DNA from: Bacillota bacterium | GTDB taxonomy: Bacteria > Bacillota > Tb-RUG-66 | Length of the DNA stretch: 6,091 nucleotides | NCBI GenBank assembly: GCA_016288255.1 | Contig: JAEEYS010000014.1 | Coordinates: 1 to 6,091 of the forward strand | Direction of reading: 5' to 3' | Shown: positions 1 to 6,091 of the stretch, one piece after another | How the letters are laid out: each line of letters opens with the position of its first letter | How positions within the stretch are numbered: position 1 is the stretch's first letter | Made by a program: the position numbers and the translations under genes | The notes under the pieces: generated by a model | Databases searched by the model: none | What the model was told of the DNA's origin: nothing | What the model saw: only the letters and a program-made list of their open reading frames with translations

Positions 1-1259
1 GTTTCGATGTTGCGGTTCGCCATATCAAGAGCAACTGTCCCGCCGCCGCCTTCATCGATCTTGCCCATTTCGGTCAGCTGCCAAATGATGTCGTTTTCAT
101 CAAACAGGTTTCTGATATAAGCGACCGTTTCGGCGCTGGCGTCAGACGCGCCGCTTTTGCCACGACCGCCGGTATATTTGCAAAGACCGATACCATAGTT
201 GATCCGGGCTTCGTTTCGTTTTTCAAAGACTTCGATAAAATTCGGATCCAGCGCGGCCGTAACGTCTGCGGACAGGCAGAAAGATTTGCTGAAACAATCA
301 TAGAGATCCACGCCTTGTCCTTTGCAAAGGCTGTTCATGAAGTGTTCAAAAGCTTGGGAGATCATGCCGGTCACCCCCACAGACCCGATCTCTTCTTTGT
401 CCGCGAAAATGCAGACAGCCGTTCTTTCGGGGATCTCTTCCATATCGAGAAGAGCTTTTAATTCCGCATAAGCGCAGACTCTGTCGTCGTGGCCGTAAGC
501 GCCGATCAAGCTTCTGTCAAGACCGATTTCCGTAGCGTCAAAAGCAGGGACCGCTTCCAATTCGGCAGACAGGAAATCTTCTTCCGTAAAACCGTATTTT
601 TGGTTCAACAGTTCCATCACATGCTGTTTCACTCTGGTTTTGGCTTCCGGATCTGAAACCGGTTCGGAACCGATCAGAAGATTCAAGTTTTCGCCGGGGA
701 TCGCCGTTTCCAAAGGTTTTGCGGCCTGTTTTCTGCCCAAATGGGGCAGAATATCGGTGATCACGAATTTCGGTTCATCGCCTTGGCCCAGCTTGAGGGA
801 GATTTTACTGCCGTCTTTCAAGCAGACCACGCCGTGCAGTTCCAGAGGGATGGTCACCCATTGGAATTTTTTGATCCCGCCGTAATAGTGGGTCTTTAAA
901 TAGGCCAGTTCTTCGTCCTCATACAAAGGATTGGGCTTTAAGTCCAAGCGGGGAGAATCGGTGTGGGCGGCGGCGATGTTGGCGCCTTCGCTCAGGGGCT
1001 TTTTGCCGATCACAGCCAAATCGATGTTTTTGCCGCGGTTGTTATAGTAGATCTTGTCGCCGGGCTTGAGTTCCATCCCCTGTTCATAGGGCTTAAATCC
1101 CTTTTCTTCCGCCAGTTTGATGCATTCTACAACGCATTCCCGTTCGGTTTTTGCCGCATTCATAAAATCGATATACCCTTTGCAGTAGGCTTCCATTTTG
1201 GCCTTGTCTTCTTCGGAGATCCTGTCATAACCGTTTTTCTTTGTATGTAATACGTCCAT
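1..1259 (-). CDS. apeA: M18 family aminopeptidase (type 1, aspartyl aminopeptidase-like), 3' end missing
   Basis: Cytoplasmic metalloaminopeptidase that removes N-terminal residues, in this family often Asp or Glu, from peptides. 419 whole codons are visible and the C-terminus lies beyond the left edge. The start is ATG at 1259-1257, with an AAGGAGGA Shine-Dalgarno at 1268-1275, eight bases upstream. Visible family motifs, in order: HTDSPRL (His99/Asp101, metal site), GHDDR (residues 257-260, metal-bridging Asp), DKEE (Glu289 as general base, Glu290 as metal ligand), SADV (Asp332, metal ligand), then the conserved KYTGGRGKSG stretch and a GGGGTVA segment. The last metal-binding His of the family falls in the missing part, roughly 40-50 residues by comparison with family length. 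The N-terminal AAKTERE segment resembles the type 1 (ApeA) branch rather than type 2 (ApeB, which starts with an SPTPFH-like motif). It lies downstream of a peptide importer but behind a terminator, so it is probably transcribed separately. No broken motif is seen. Family call is firm; subtype and substrate are inference. Confidence 0.93.
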   Translation of the reverse strand, partial: MDVLHTKKNGYDRISEEDKAKMEAYCKGYIDFMNAAKTERECVVECIKLAEEKGFKPYEQGMELKPGDKIYYNNRGKNIDLAVIGKKPLSEGANIAAAHTDSPRLDLKPNPLYEDEELAYLKTHYYGGIKKFQWVTIPLELHGVVCLKDGSKISLKLGQGDEPKFVITDILPHLGRKQAAKPLETAIPGENLNLLIGSEPVSDPEAKTRVKQHVMELLNQKYGFTEEDFLSAELEAVPAFDATEIGLDRSLIGAYGHDDRVCAYAELKALLDMEEIPERTAVCIFADKEEIGSVGVTGMISQAFEHFMNSLCKGQGVDLYDCFSKSFCLSADVTAALDPNFIEVFEKRNEARINYGIGLCKYTGGRGKSGASDASAETVAYIRNLFDENDIIWQLTEMGKIDEGGGGTVALDMANRNIE

Positions 1260-1410
1260 AGATACTATCCTCCTTGTTTGTGTAAACGTTTTTTGCTTTG
1301 ATCGTGTATGAGATCATTCAAATAAAAAAGCAAAGAAAAGGGGATTTTTGAAAGAGCCCCTTCCTCTTGATTTTACTACACTTTTGGAAGGAAGAAAAGA
1401 AAAACACAAG
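1260..1410 (-). promoter_or_regulatory. Leader and presumed promoter region of the M18 aminopeptidase gene
   Basis: This AT-rich non-coding stretch lies between the terminator and the aminopeptidase start, so a promoter is expected here. On the minus strand the best -10-like hexamer is TAAAAT at 1375-1370 (one mismatch to TATAAT), but no convincing -35 lies 16-18 bases upstream of it. A weak GGGG/CCCC stem (1340-1343 with 1357-1360) followed on the minus strand by a T-rich run could act as a partial terminator or attenuator; its interior pairs poorly. The Shine-Dalgarno AAGGAGGA is at 1268-1275. The promoter is inferred mainly from position. Confidence 0.35.
1281..1294 (+). promoter_or_regulatory. 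cre-like sequence (possible CcpA operator)
   Basis: TGTAAACGTTTTTT matches the Bacillota catabolite-responsive element consensus TGWAARCGYTWNCW at 13 of 14 positions; the mismatch is T for C near the 3' end. It sits in the 5' leader of the aminopeptidase gene, six bases before the Shine-Dalgarno, where bound CcpA could block transcription. A one-mismatch hit to a degenerate consensus in AT-rich DNA can occur by chance, and no regulator gene is in the window, so this is tentative. Confidence 0.35.
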
Positions 1411-1444
1411 AAAAACCCCTGCATGATACCATACAGGGGTTTTT
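1411..1444 (-). terminator. Rho-independent terminator after oppA (bidirectional)
   Basis: A perfect 11-bp inverted repeat pairs AAAAACCCCTG (1411-1421) with CAGGGGTTTTT (1434-1444). Inside the 12-base interval, ATG (1423-1425) can also pair with CAT (1430-1432) beyond a single C/A mismatch. On the minus strand the stem runs into TTTTTCTTGTGTTTTTC, a good U-tract. On the plus strand the stem also ends in five T, so it could act both ways, although no plus-strand gene reaches it. It lies about 80 bases past the oppA stop and separates the opp transcript from the aminopeptidase gene. Confidence 0.9.
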
Positions 1445-1459
1445 GATCGGAACGATCAA
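1443..1459 (-). other. Small inverted repeat next to the terminator
   Basis: TTGATCG (1443-1449) and CGATCAA (1453-1459) form a 7-bp perfect stem with a three-base loop. It shares two bases with the terminator stem, so the two hairpins would compete or stack. It lies in the 3' untranslated part of the oppA message. No function is known to me for this element. Confidence 0.5.
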
Positions 1460-1464
1460 GGTCT

Positions 1465-1492
1465 TGCGAAAACCTGATGTAAGGCTTTCGCA
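1465..1492 (-). other. Stem-loop in the oppA 3' untranslated region
   Basis: TGCGAAA (1465-1471) pairs with TTTCGCA (1486-1492). After an A/C mismatch, CCT (1473-1475) pairs with AGG (1482-1484) around a six-base loop. There is no T-run after it on the minus strand, so it is not a classical terminator by itself. It is the first of three consecutive hairpins after the oppA stop and could protect the 3' end of the message. Confidence 0.55.
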
Positions 1493-1522
1493 TTATTGTT
1501 TGTGCGTTGCCTCAAACAGCGA

Positions 1523-3295
1523 TTACCAAACGCGGAGATCTTCGTTGATGTTCCAGCAAATGTAGTATGTACCGATCTGGCCGGCTACGATAAATTCATC
1601 AGGATAATCCTGTTTCAAAGCTGCCATTTCATTGGTTGGAACGTCGTCGATCAGTTTCCATTCGCCGTTCTTGAAGTTGGTCAGCATGTTGTTTGCGTCA
1701 TCGCTCAAATAGAATTTCAGGGTCGGCATCGTTACTTCGGCAGCATCCGGATGTTCAGGATTCTTGGTCAAAGTAATAACACTGTTGTGTTCCCAGCCGC
1801 TCATTGTATACATACCGTTGCATACATAGGTAGAAGGATCTGTGTTCCAGCCTTCGTTTGCTACAACATCTTCTCTTACAGGGAAGAATGTCGGGAATGC
1901 AAGCAATTCATCCCAGTAAGGAACGCTGTTTGCAAGGGTTACTTCCAATGTTTTGTCATCTAATGCGGTAACAGCTAAATCATTCGGATAACCTTTGATG
2001 TTTTCGAACATATAGCCATAGTCAAAACCGTTTTCTTCGTTTGCTGCTCTTTTCCAAGCATATTCGAAGTCGCCGGCTTTTACAGGTTGTCCGTCAGACC
2101 ATTTCATGTCACGGATGGTGTAGGTATAAGTAACGGTTCCGTCTTCGTTCTGAACGCCTTCAACCAATTCCTGCGCTGCGTCAGGAACGATGGTGAGGTT
2201 ACCGCCGTCGTTTTGCTGCCATTTAGCAAGACCGGAGAAGAGGTGAGCTAACATTGTAGCGCCATCTACTGCGGAGTTTGCTGCCGGGTCCAAAGTATCC
2301 GGTTCGGAAGCGATGCAGACATTCAAAGTATCCAAATTGTCTGTCGTCGTTGTATACATGAAGTATTTGTATCCCAGAGGATTGCTGAAGAATCCGTTAA
2401 CGGTCTTAGAAACCATGTAAGGATCTGTGTAGTAATAAAGCGGGCAGATCGCGCCGGTAGACATCAGCATATCTTCTGCTCTGTGCATCAATTGATAACG
2501 AACGGTGTCGTCTGTGCAGGATTTGATGATAGCGATCAATTCATCATAAGTTTCTGCCCAAGTGCCGTCTGTTACATTCAAATCATAGCCAAGATCGGTA
2601 AGGTCGATGCTATAAAGTTTCAAGTTAGCGTGGTTGCCTTTGCCGAATTGAACGTCATTGTTGCCGGAAGTGGAAGTCCACATATCCAAGAAGCAGATAG
2701 GATCATTGTAGTCTGCCAGCCAGCCGTTACGAGCAACGGAGTAATCCCCTGCTTTACGGGTGTTCAAGAAGGTATTCCATTCTTGGTTTTCCAAGTTCAT
2801 GGTGATACCGATGGCGCTCAATGCGCTTTGCAGGTATTCCCCGATTGCCTTGTGTCCTTCACTGGTATTATAGAGATAGGTGAGGGTCGGGAAATTGGTG
2901 AATTTTCCGGTAGATTCATCATACTCATAATACTTTTTCAAAATTTCGATTGCTTTTTCTACGTTTGCTTCAAAAGCTTCTTTGGAAACATCATAGTATC
3001 CGATGTATCCGTCGTTGCCGCCTGCGTTTTCATAGAATTGAGAACCATCCGGTTCTGTCATCCCCATAGCGACAAAAGAACTTGCCGGAAGCTGTCCGGC
3101 TTGGCCGATTTCTTCAACGATATAGTTCCTGTCAAATAAAAGGCCGATTGCCTGGCGAATTTCTGCCATTTTGACTTCGTCTTCCGCAGTGATGCCTGTA
3201 GATTCTTCACCGCCGTTGTCACCGGAATTACTGGAGCAAGCAGCTAAAGAAAAGACCATTACCAGGACGAGAAGTACTGTTAAAAACTTTTTCAT
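1523..3295 (-). CDS. oppA: Oligopeptide-binding lipoprotein, SBP family 5, circularly permuted
   Basis: Substrate-binding lipoprotein of the adjacent peptide importer, 590 residues, a normal length for the family. Residues 1-19 form a signal peptide (Lys2-Lys3, hydrophobic core) with lipobox LAAC and lipidated Cys20, followed by a Ser/Gly/Asp/Glu linker to about residue 34. Domain order is abnormal. Residues about 36-317 are the usual C-terminal half: IRQAIGLLFDRNYIVEEI (46-63), LTYLYNTSEGHKAI (138-151), NQEWNTFLNTRKAGDY (170-185), NGWLADYNDP (190-199), and the usual final segment NPLGYKYFMYTTT (305-317). The chain then runs straight into the usual mature N-terminus, LNVCIASEPDTLDP (324-337), HLFSGL (351-356), MKWSDGQPVKAGDFEYAWKR (397-416), LAFPTFFPVRED (465-476), FYLSDDANNMLTNFKNGEW (528-546), and TYYICWNINEDL (576-587). 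After this comes RVW and a TAA stop. In ordinary OppA this last motif leads into the DRNYIV segment. No stop or frameshift separates the halves. A purine-rich GGAAGG site (3307-3312) lies upstream of the ATG. Binding-protein identity is very firm; the permutation is read from motif order, and an assembly error is the main alternative. Confidence 0.93.
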   Translation of the reverse strand: MKKFLTVLLVLVMVFSLAACSSNSGDNGGEESTGITAEDEVKMAEIRQAIGLLFDRNYIVEEIGQAGQLPASSFVAMGMTEPDGSQFYENAGGNDGYIGYYDVSKEAFEANVEKAIEILKKYYEYDESTGKFTNFPTLTYLYNTSEGHKAIGEYLQSALSAIGITMNLENQEWNTFLNTRKAGDYSVARNGWLADYNDPICFLDMWTSTSGNNDVQFGKGNHANLKLYSIDLTDLGYDLNVTDGTWAETYDELIAIIKSCTDDTVRYQLMHRAEDMLMSTGAICPLYYYTDPYMVSKTVNGFFSNPLGYKYFMYTTTTDNLDTLNVCIASEPDTLDPAANSAVDGATMLAHLFSGLAKWQQNDGGNLTIVPDAAQELVEGVQNEDGTVTYTYTIRDMKWSDGQPVKAGDFEYAWKRAANEENGFDYGYMFENIKGYPNDLAVTALDDKTLEVTLANSVPYWDELLAFPTFFPVREDVVANEGWNTDPSTYVCNGMYTMSGWEHNSVITLTKNPEHPDAAEVTMPTLKFYLSDDANNMLTNFKNGEWKLIDDVPTNEMAALKQDYPDEFIVAGQIGTYYICWNINEDLRVW

Positions 3296-3352
3296 AATGC
3301 TTTTTTCCTTCCTTTCTGTGATTACTAATAAGCATTTTGATTTATATTACAT

Positions 3353-3371
3353 CAACGCGCCTTTGCGCGTG
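3353..3371 (-). other. GC-rich stem-loop in the oppF-oppA spacer
   Basis: ACGCGC (3355-3360) pairs perfectly with GCGCGT (3365-3370) around the loop CTTT; C3353 with G3371 can add a pair past a bulged A. It lies 17 bases beyond the oppF stop in an otherwise AT-rich spacer of 92 bases (3296-3387). On the minus strand it is not followed by a T-run, so it is more likely a processing or stability element than a terminator. Such stems often set different message levels for the binding protein and the transporter subunits; that role here is inference. No clear separate oppA promoter was found in the spacer: TTGATG (3354-3349) is -35-like, but the best downstream -10 candidate is poor. Confidence 0.5.
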
Positions 3372-3387
3372 AATGCCTGAAAAACCT

Positions 3388-4371
3388 TTACCCGATTTCC
3401 GCCAGTCTGTGGCAGGCTACGAAATGGCCTGCGGAGACTTCTTTGAATTCCGGCATGCTTTCCGCGCAGACTTCGGAAGCATAACGGCATCTGGTCCTGA
3501 ACGGACAGCCGGAAGGGGCGTTCAAAGGACTTGGGATATCGCCGGAAAGCGCGATCCTTTGATTTGCTCTGGCGATTTTCGGATCCGGCACCGGCACCGC
3601 CGAAATCAGGGATTGGGTATAAGGATGGAGTGGATGATTGTAGATCTCATCCGCGTCCGCCAATTCTACCATTTTACCCAAATACATAACAGCAATGCGA
3701 TCGGAGATATGTTTGACGATCAAAAGGTCATGGGCAATGAACAAATAGGTCAGCCCCAGTTTGTCCTGCAGTTCGTCAAACATGTTGATGACCTGCGCCT
3801 GGATAGAAACATCCAGCGCGGAAACCGGTTCGTCGCAGACGATAAAAGCGGGGTTTAGGGCAAGGGCTCTGGCAATACCGATCCTTTGCCGCTGTCCGCC
3901 GGAAAATTCATGGGCATATCTGGCGGCGTGTTCGGAATTCAGTCCTACATGACCCATCAACTCCAAGATACGATCCATCCGTTCTTTTTTATCCTGATAG
4001 ACTTTGTGGATATCCAAGGGTTCTCCGATAATATCGCTGACGGTCATTCTGGGATTCAAGGAAGAATAAGGATCCTGAAATACCATAGTGGCCTTTTTGC
4101 GAAAGTTCAGCAGATCTTCTTTGCTCGCGATCTCTTTGCCTTCAAAGAAGACTTTGCCGCCTGTGGGCTTATAAAGATGTAAGATCGTTCTGCCCACCGT
4201 GGTCTTGCCGCAGCCGGATTCTCCCACCAAGCCTAAGGTTTCCCCTCTTCGGATCTCAAAAGAGACATCGTCTACCGCTTTGAGCGGTTTGGAGGAGAAA
4301 AATCCTGTGCTGATATCAAAATATTCTTTTAAATGTTCCACACGAAGGAGGACATCAGTTTCCTGTTTCAT
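3388..4371 (-). CDS. oppF: Oligopeptide ABC transporter ATP-binding protein OppF
   Basis: One of two cytoplasmic ATPases that power the peptide importer; 327 residues from the chosen start. Motifs: Walker A GESGCGKT (50-57), Q-loop FQDP (98-101), ABC signature SGGQRQR (157-163), Walker B ending in D180-E181, and H-loop His214. The C-terminal extension is the oligopeptide/dipeptide transporter domain, with CPFRTRC and four spaced cysteines (289, 295, 302, 320); this cysteine set is reported to hold a [4Fe-4S] cluster in related transporters. The ATG at 4371-4369 is preferred over a GTG at 4380-4378 because that GTG overlaps the AAAAAGGAGG ribosome-binding site, whereas the ATG is eight bases from it. 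The gene overlaps the end of oppD by 17 bases. The extended N-terminus before Walker A ([18 protein letters not shown]) is typical of OppF/DppF. Peptide specificity (oligo- versus dipeptide) cannot be read from this subunit. Confidence 0.96.
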   Translation of the reverse strand: MKQETDVLLRVEHLKEYFDISTGFFSSKPLKAVDDVSFEIRRGETLGLVGESGCGKTTVGRTILHLYKPTGGKVFFEGKEIASKEDLLNFRKKATMVFQDPYSSLNPRMTVSDIIGEPLDIHKVYQDKKERMDRILELMGHVGLNSEHAARYAHEFSGGQRQRIGIARALALNPAFIVCDEPVSALDVSIQAQVINMFDELQDKLGLTYLFIAHDLLIVKHISDRIAVMYLGKMVELADADEIYNHPLHPYTQSLISAVPVPDPKIARANQRIALSGDIPSPLNAPSGCPFRTRCRYASEVCAESMPEFKEVSAGHFVACHRLAEIG

Positions 4372-5365
4372 GGAGAGCACCTCCTTTTTCTTCCGTCAAA
4401 AGCGCCTTTACATTCATCCAGCAGGCCGCTTTGTGGTTTTCGTTGATATCCATACGTTCGCAGGGCTCGTTGATACAGATATGCATCGCATCTTCACAGC
4501 GAGGTGCGAAAGGGCAGCCTTTGGGCATGTTCAAAAGATCAATGGGTGTGCCGGTAATAGGTTGCAGCTTTTTGCCGTCCGTTTCGGCGGAAGGGATGGA
4601 ACGCAAAAGCCCTTTTGTATAAGAATGATGCGGGTGATAAAAGATCTCATCGGCTGTTCCCTGTTCACAAATGGAACCCGCATACATAACGATCACTTCG
4701 TCGCAGAGCTGAGCAACAACGCCCAGATCGTGGGTGATCATGATGATCGCCATACCCAGCTGATCCTGCAGGCTCTTCATCAGCTCCAATATCTGCGCCT
4801 GGATGGTCACATCAAGAGCGGTAGTCGGTTCGTCGGCGATCAAAATATCCGGTTCGCAGGAAAGCGCCATAGCGATCATCACACGCTGCCGCATCCCGCC
4901 TGAAAGTTCAAAAGGATATTGTTTCATTCTTTTTTCCGGTTCGTTGACGTTGACCAGTTTCAACAGTTCGATCCCTCTGTCACGGGCCTGTTTCTTGTCA
5001 CGGTCCGTATGCAGGGTAATGGCTTCGATCAGCTGATGCCCTATGGTATAGGTAGGGTTTAGGGAAGTCATGGGGTCCTGGAAAATAATGGAGACTTTGT
5101 TGCCTCTTACCGTTTTCATGACTTTTTCACCGGCGCCTACCAGTTCTTGTCCGTCCAGTTTGATGGAGCCGCCGGTTATTTTACCGTTGGCGTCCAGTAT
5201 CTGCATAATGGAATAGGCCGTTACGGATTTGCCGGAACCGGATTCTCCCACGATACCGAGGACTTTATGCCTTTCCAGATCAAAGGAGATGCCGTTGACC
5301 GCTTTGACTTCGCCGGCCGCTGTAAAAAATGAGGTCCTGAGATTTCTTACTTCAAGCAGTGCCAT
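4355..5365 (-). CDS. oppD: Oligopeptide ABC transporter ATP-binding protein OppD
   Basis: The second ATPase of the importer, 336 residues, pairing with OppF on the inner face of the membrane. Motifs: Walker A GESGSGKS (40-47), Q-loop Gln96 in [10 protein letters not shown], signature LSGGMRQR (154-161), Walker B ILIADEP with D178-E179, D-loop TALD, and H-loop ITHD with His212. The C-terminal extension carries CPFAPRC and a cysteine series (284, 290, 297, 302, 315) like that reported to bind a [4Fe-4S] cluster in related Opp/Dpp ATPases. The start ATG has a GGGAGGA Shine-Dalgarno in the 15-base gap after the oppC stop. The stop is TGA (4357-4355), inside the start region of oppF. SGGMRQR is the usual OppD/DppD form, against SGGQRQR in OppF, which supports assigning the two paralogues this way round. 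No defects seen. Confidence 0.96.
   Translation of the reverse strand: MALLEVRNLRTSFFTAAGEVKAVNGISFDLERHKVLGIVGESGSGKSVTAYSIMQILDANGKITGGSIKLDGQELVGAGEKVMKTVRGNKVSIIFQDPMTSLNPTYTIGHQLIEAITLHTDRDKKQARDRGIELLKLVNVNEPEKRMKQYPFELSGGMRQRVMIAMALSCEPDILIADEPTTALDVTIQAQILELMKSLQDQLGMAIIMITHDLGVVAQLCDEVIVMYAGSICEQGTADEIFYHPHHSYTKGLLRSIPSAETDGKKLQPITGTPIDLLNMPKGCPFAPRCEDAMHICINEPCERMDINENHKAACWMNVKALLTEEKGGALHETGN
4380..4389 (-). promoter_or_regulatory. Ribosome-binding site of oppF inside the oppD coding region
   Basis: On the minus strand AAAAAGGAGG is followed by the eight bases TGCTCTCC and then ATG. This places the oppF start at 4371 and rules out the GTG at 4380, whose G is the last base of the site. 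The site lies within the last codons of oppD, so ribosomes finishing oppD would pass over it, which suggests translational coupling. Confidence 0.85.
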
Positions 5366-5380
5366 AATCGATCCTCCCTT

Positions 5381-6091
5381 CTATCGTCTCAGCTTAGGGT
5401 CAAAAGCGTCCCTTAAGCCGTCTCCGAAAAGATTCAGAGAAAGAACGATAAGTGAAATGATCACCGCGGGAATAACAAGGCGGTAAGCGTAAGAGTTGAT
5501 ACCGTTCAGTGCGTCCGATGCCAGTGATCCGAGAGAAGGCATCGGCGCGTTGACACCGAGTCCCAAAAAAGAAAGATAACTTTCCGTAAAGATGGCGCTT
5601 GGTATCTGCAGCGCCGTGGAAATGATAATCACGCTGATACAGTTGGGAAGCAAATGCTTCCGAATGATCCAGTTCCCTTTTGCGCCGGCCGCGCGGGACG
5701 CCAAGACGTATTCCTGTTCTTTGAGAGAGAGGATCTGTCCTCTGATCAGTCTTGACATAGAGACCCAATAGAGCAGGCCGAATACAATAAAAAGAGAAAT
5801 GATATTACTGCCGATCCTTGCCAGCACGGTCCCTTCGATCAGCGGTGTAATAGACACTTTCATAACGGAAGCCAGGAGGATGACCATCAGCATATCCGGA
5901 AGGGAATAGATGATATCGACGATCCGCATGATGATCAAGTCGACCTTTCCTCCGAAGTAGCCCGAGATGGAGCCCACCAGCATACCGATGATCAGCACGA
6001 TCAGGCTGGCGAAAAAGCCTACAGCCAAAGAAATACGCGTTCCGTAGATCACCCTGATAAAATAATCCCTTCCCTGAGAATCCGTGCCGAA
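5381..6091 (-). CDS. oppC: Oligopeptide ABC transporter permease OppC, 5' end missing
   Basis: Integral membrane permease forming half of the translocation channel with OppB. 236 residues are visible. The reading frame is open to the right edge, and the first visible residues FGTDSQGRDYFIRVIYGTR are the conserved segment that follows the first membrane span in OppC/DppC, so the start codon, the first span and roughly 70 residues lie outside the window. A GTG at 6052 is only an internal Val codon. Membrane-span candidates include ISLAVGFFASLIVLIIGMLV, a span around MLMVILLASVM, IISLFIVFGLLYWV, a span around ISVIIISTALQI, and LVIPAVIISLIVLSLNLFG. The cytoplasmic EAA loop that docks on the ATPases is EYVLASRAAGAKG through HLLPN (visible residues about 127-150). 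The C-terminus GDGLRDAFDPKLRR is the family hallmark. The TAG stop (5383-5381) lies 15 bases before oppD. OppC is preferred over DppC only because of the oligopeptide-type binding protein in the operon. Confidence 0.95.
   Translation of the reverse strand, partial: FGTDSQGRDYFIRVIYGTRISLAVGFFASLIVLIIGMLVGSISGYFGGKVDLIIMRIVDIIYSLPDMLMVILLASVMKVSITPLIEGTVLARIGSNIISLFIVFGLLYWVSMSRLIRGQILSLKEQEYVLASRAAGAKGNWIIRKHLLPNCISVIIISTALQIPSAIFTESYLSFLGLGVNAPMPSLGSLASDALNGINSYAYRLVIPAVIISLIVLSLNLFGDGLRDAFDPKLRR

Noticed and set aside
1..301. Minus-strand open frame at 74-301 as a small gene
   Set aside because: It is another frame within the M18 aminopeptidase coding sequence, whose KYTGGRGKSG and SADV motifs lie there in the real frame.
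1299..1316. Inverted repeat TGATC...GATCA in the aminopeptidase leader
   Set aside because: Only 5 bp with an 8-base loop, easily expected by chance in this sequence.
1496..3139. Long plus-strand open frames antisense to oppA (1496-1963 and 2483-3139)
   Set aside because: They lie wholly or almost wholly opposite a strongly supported gene, have no ribosome-binding site or family features, and are low-confidence mirror frames of its codon use.
1523..3295. oppA as two separate half-genes or a pseudogene
   Set aside because: There is a single uninterrupted frame with signal peptide, all expected family motifs and normal total length; no stop or frameshift lies at the junction.
3319..3354. Separate oppA promoter with -35-like TTGATG on the minus strand
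   Set aside because: The candidate -10 hexamers at acceptable spacing match TATAAT poorly; AT-rich spacer sequence alone does not support it.
4372..4380. GTG at 4380 as the oppF start
   Set aside because: Its first base is the last G of the AAAAAGGAGG ribosome-binding site, so it cannot be started from that site; ATG at 4371 has ideal spacing.
6050..6052. GTG at 6052 as the oppC start
   Set aside because: The frame stays open to the window edge and the upstream residues FGTDSQGRDYF are conserved OppC sequence, so this is an internal Val codon of a truncated gene.

Overview
The window holds one leftward block of genes. In transcription order (right to left) it contains the end of an oligopeptide ABC importer operon, oppC (5' end cut off by the window), oppD, oppF and oppA, followed by a strong terminator and a separately led M18 aminopeptidase gene (3' end cut off). 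All genes are on the minus strand. The source looks like a Gram-positive Bacillota, probably Clostridia-like: there are strong AAGGAGG-type Shine-Dalgarno sites, a lipoprotein signal peptide on the binding protein, and clostridial-type Opp protein sequences. TGA is used as a stop (oppD), so the genetic code is standard. I cannot place it at genus level. I saw no mobile element, CRISPR array, tRNA or rRNA.

Layout: 1-1259 is the M18 aminopeptidase, lacking its C-terminus. 1260-1522 is non-coding and holds its leader with a cre-like sequence, a bidirectional rho-independent terminator and two further hairpins after oppA. 1523-3295 is oppA. 3296-3387 is a spacer with a GC-rich stem-loop. 3388-4371 is oppF, 4355-5365 oppD and 5381-6091 oppC. 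oppC, oppD and oppF are packed with a 15-base gap and a 17-base overlap, which is typical of translational coupling. oppB probably lies just beyond the right edge.

The genes make a coherent pathway. OppA captures peptides outside the membrane, OppB/OppC form the channel, OppD/OppF hydrolyse ATP, and the cytoplasmic M18 enzyme can trim N-terminal residues, classically acidic ones, from imported peptides.

The outstanding observation is that oppA is circularly permuted. After a normal lipoprotein signal peptide and linker, the protein starts with what is normally the C-terminal half of a family 5 solute-binding protein (lobe III and the closing strands). It then runs in the same reading frame into the normal N-terminal half, and stops where the usual protein would continue into the C-terminal half. 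Both halves look intact and together account for a whole OppA. The cut lies at the lobe I/lobe III crossover of the known OppA fold. This is read from motif order by eye; it needs an alignment, and read-level confirmation to exclude an assembly error.
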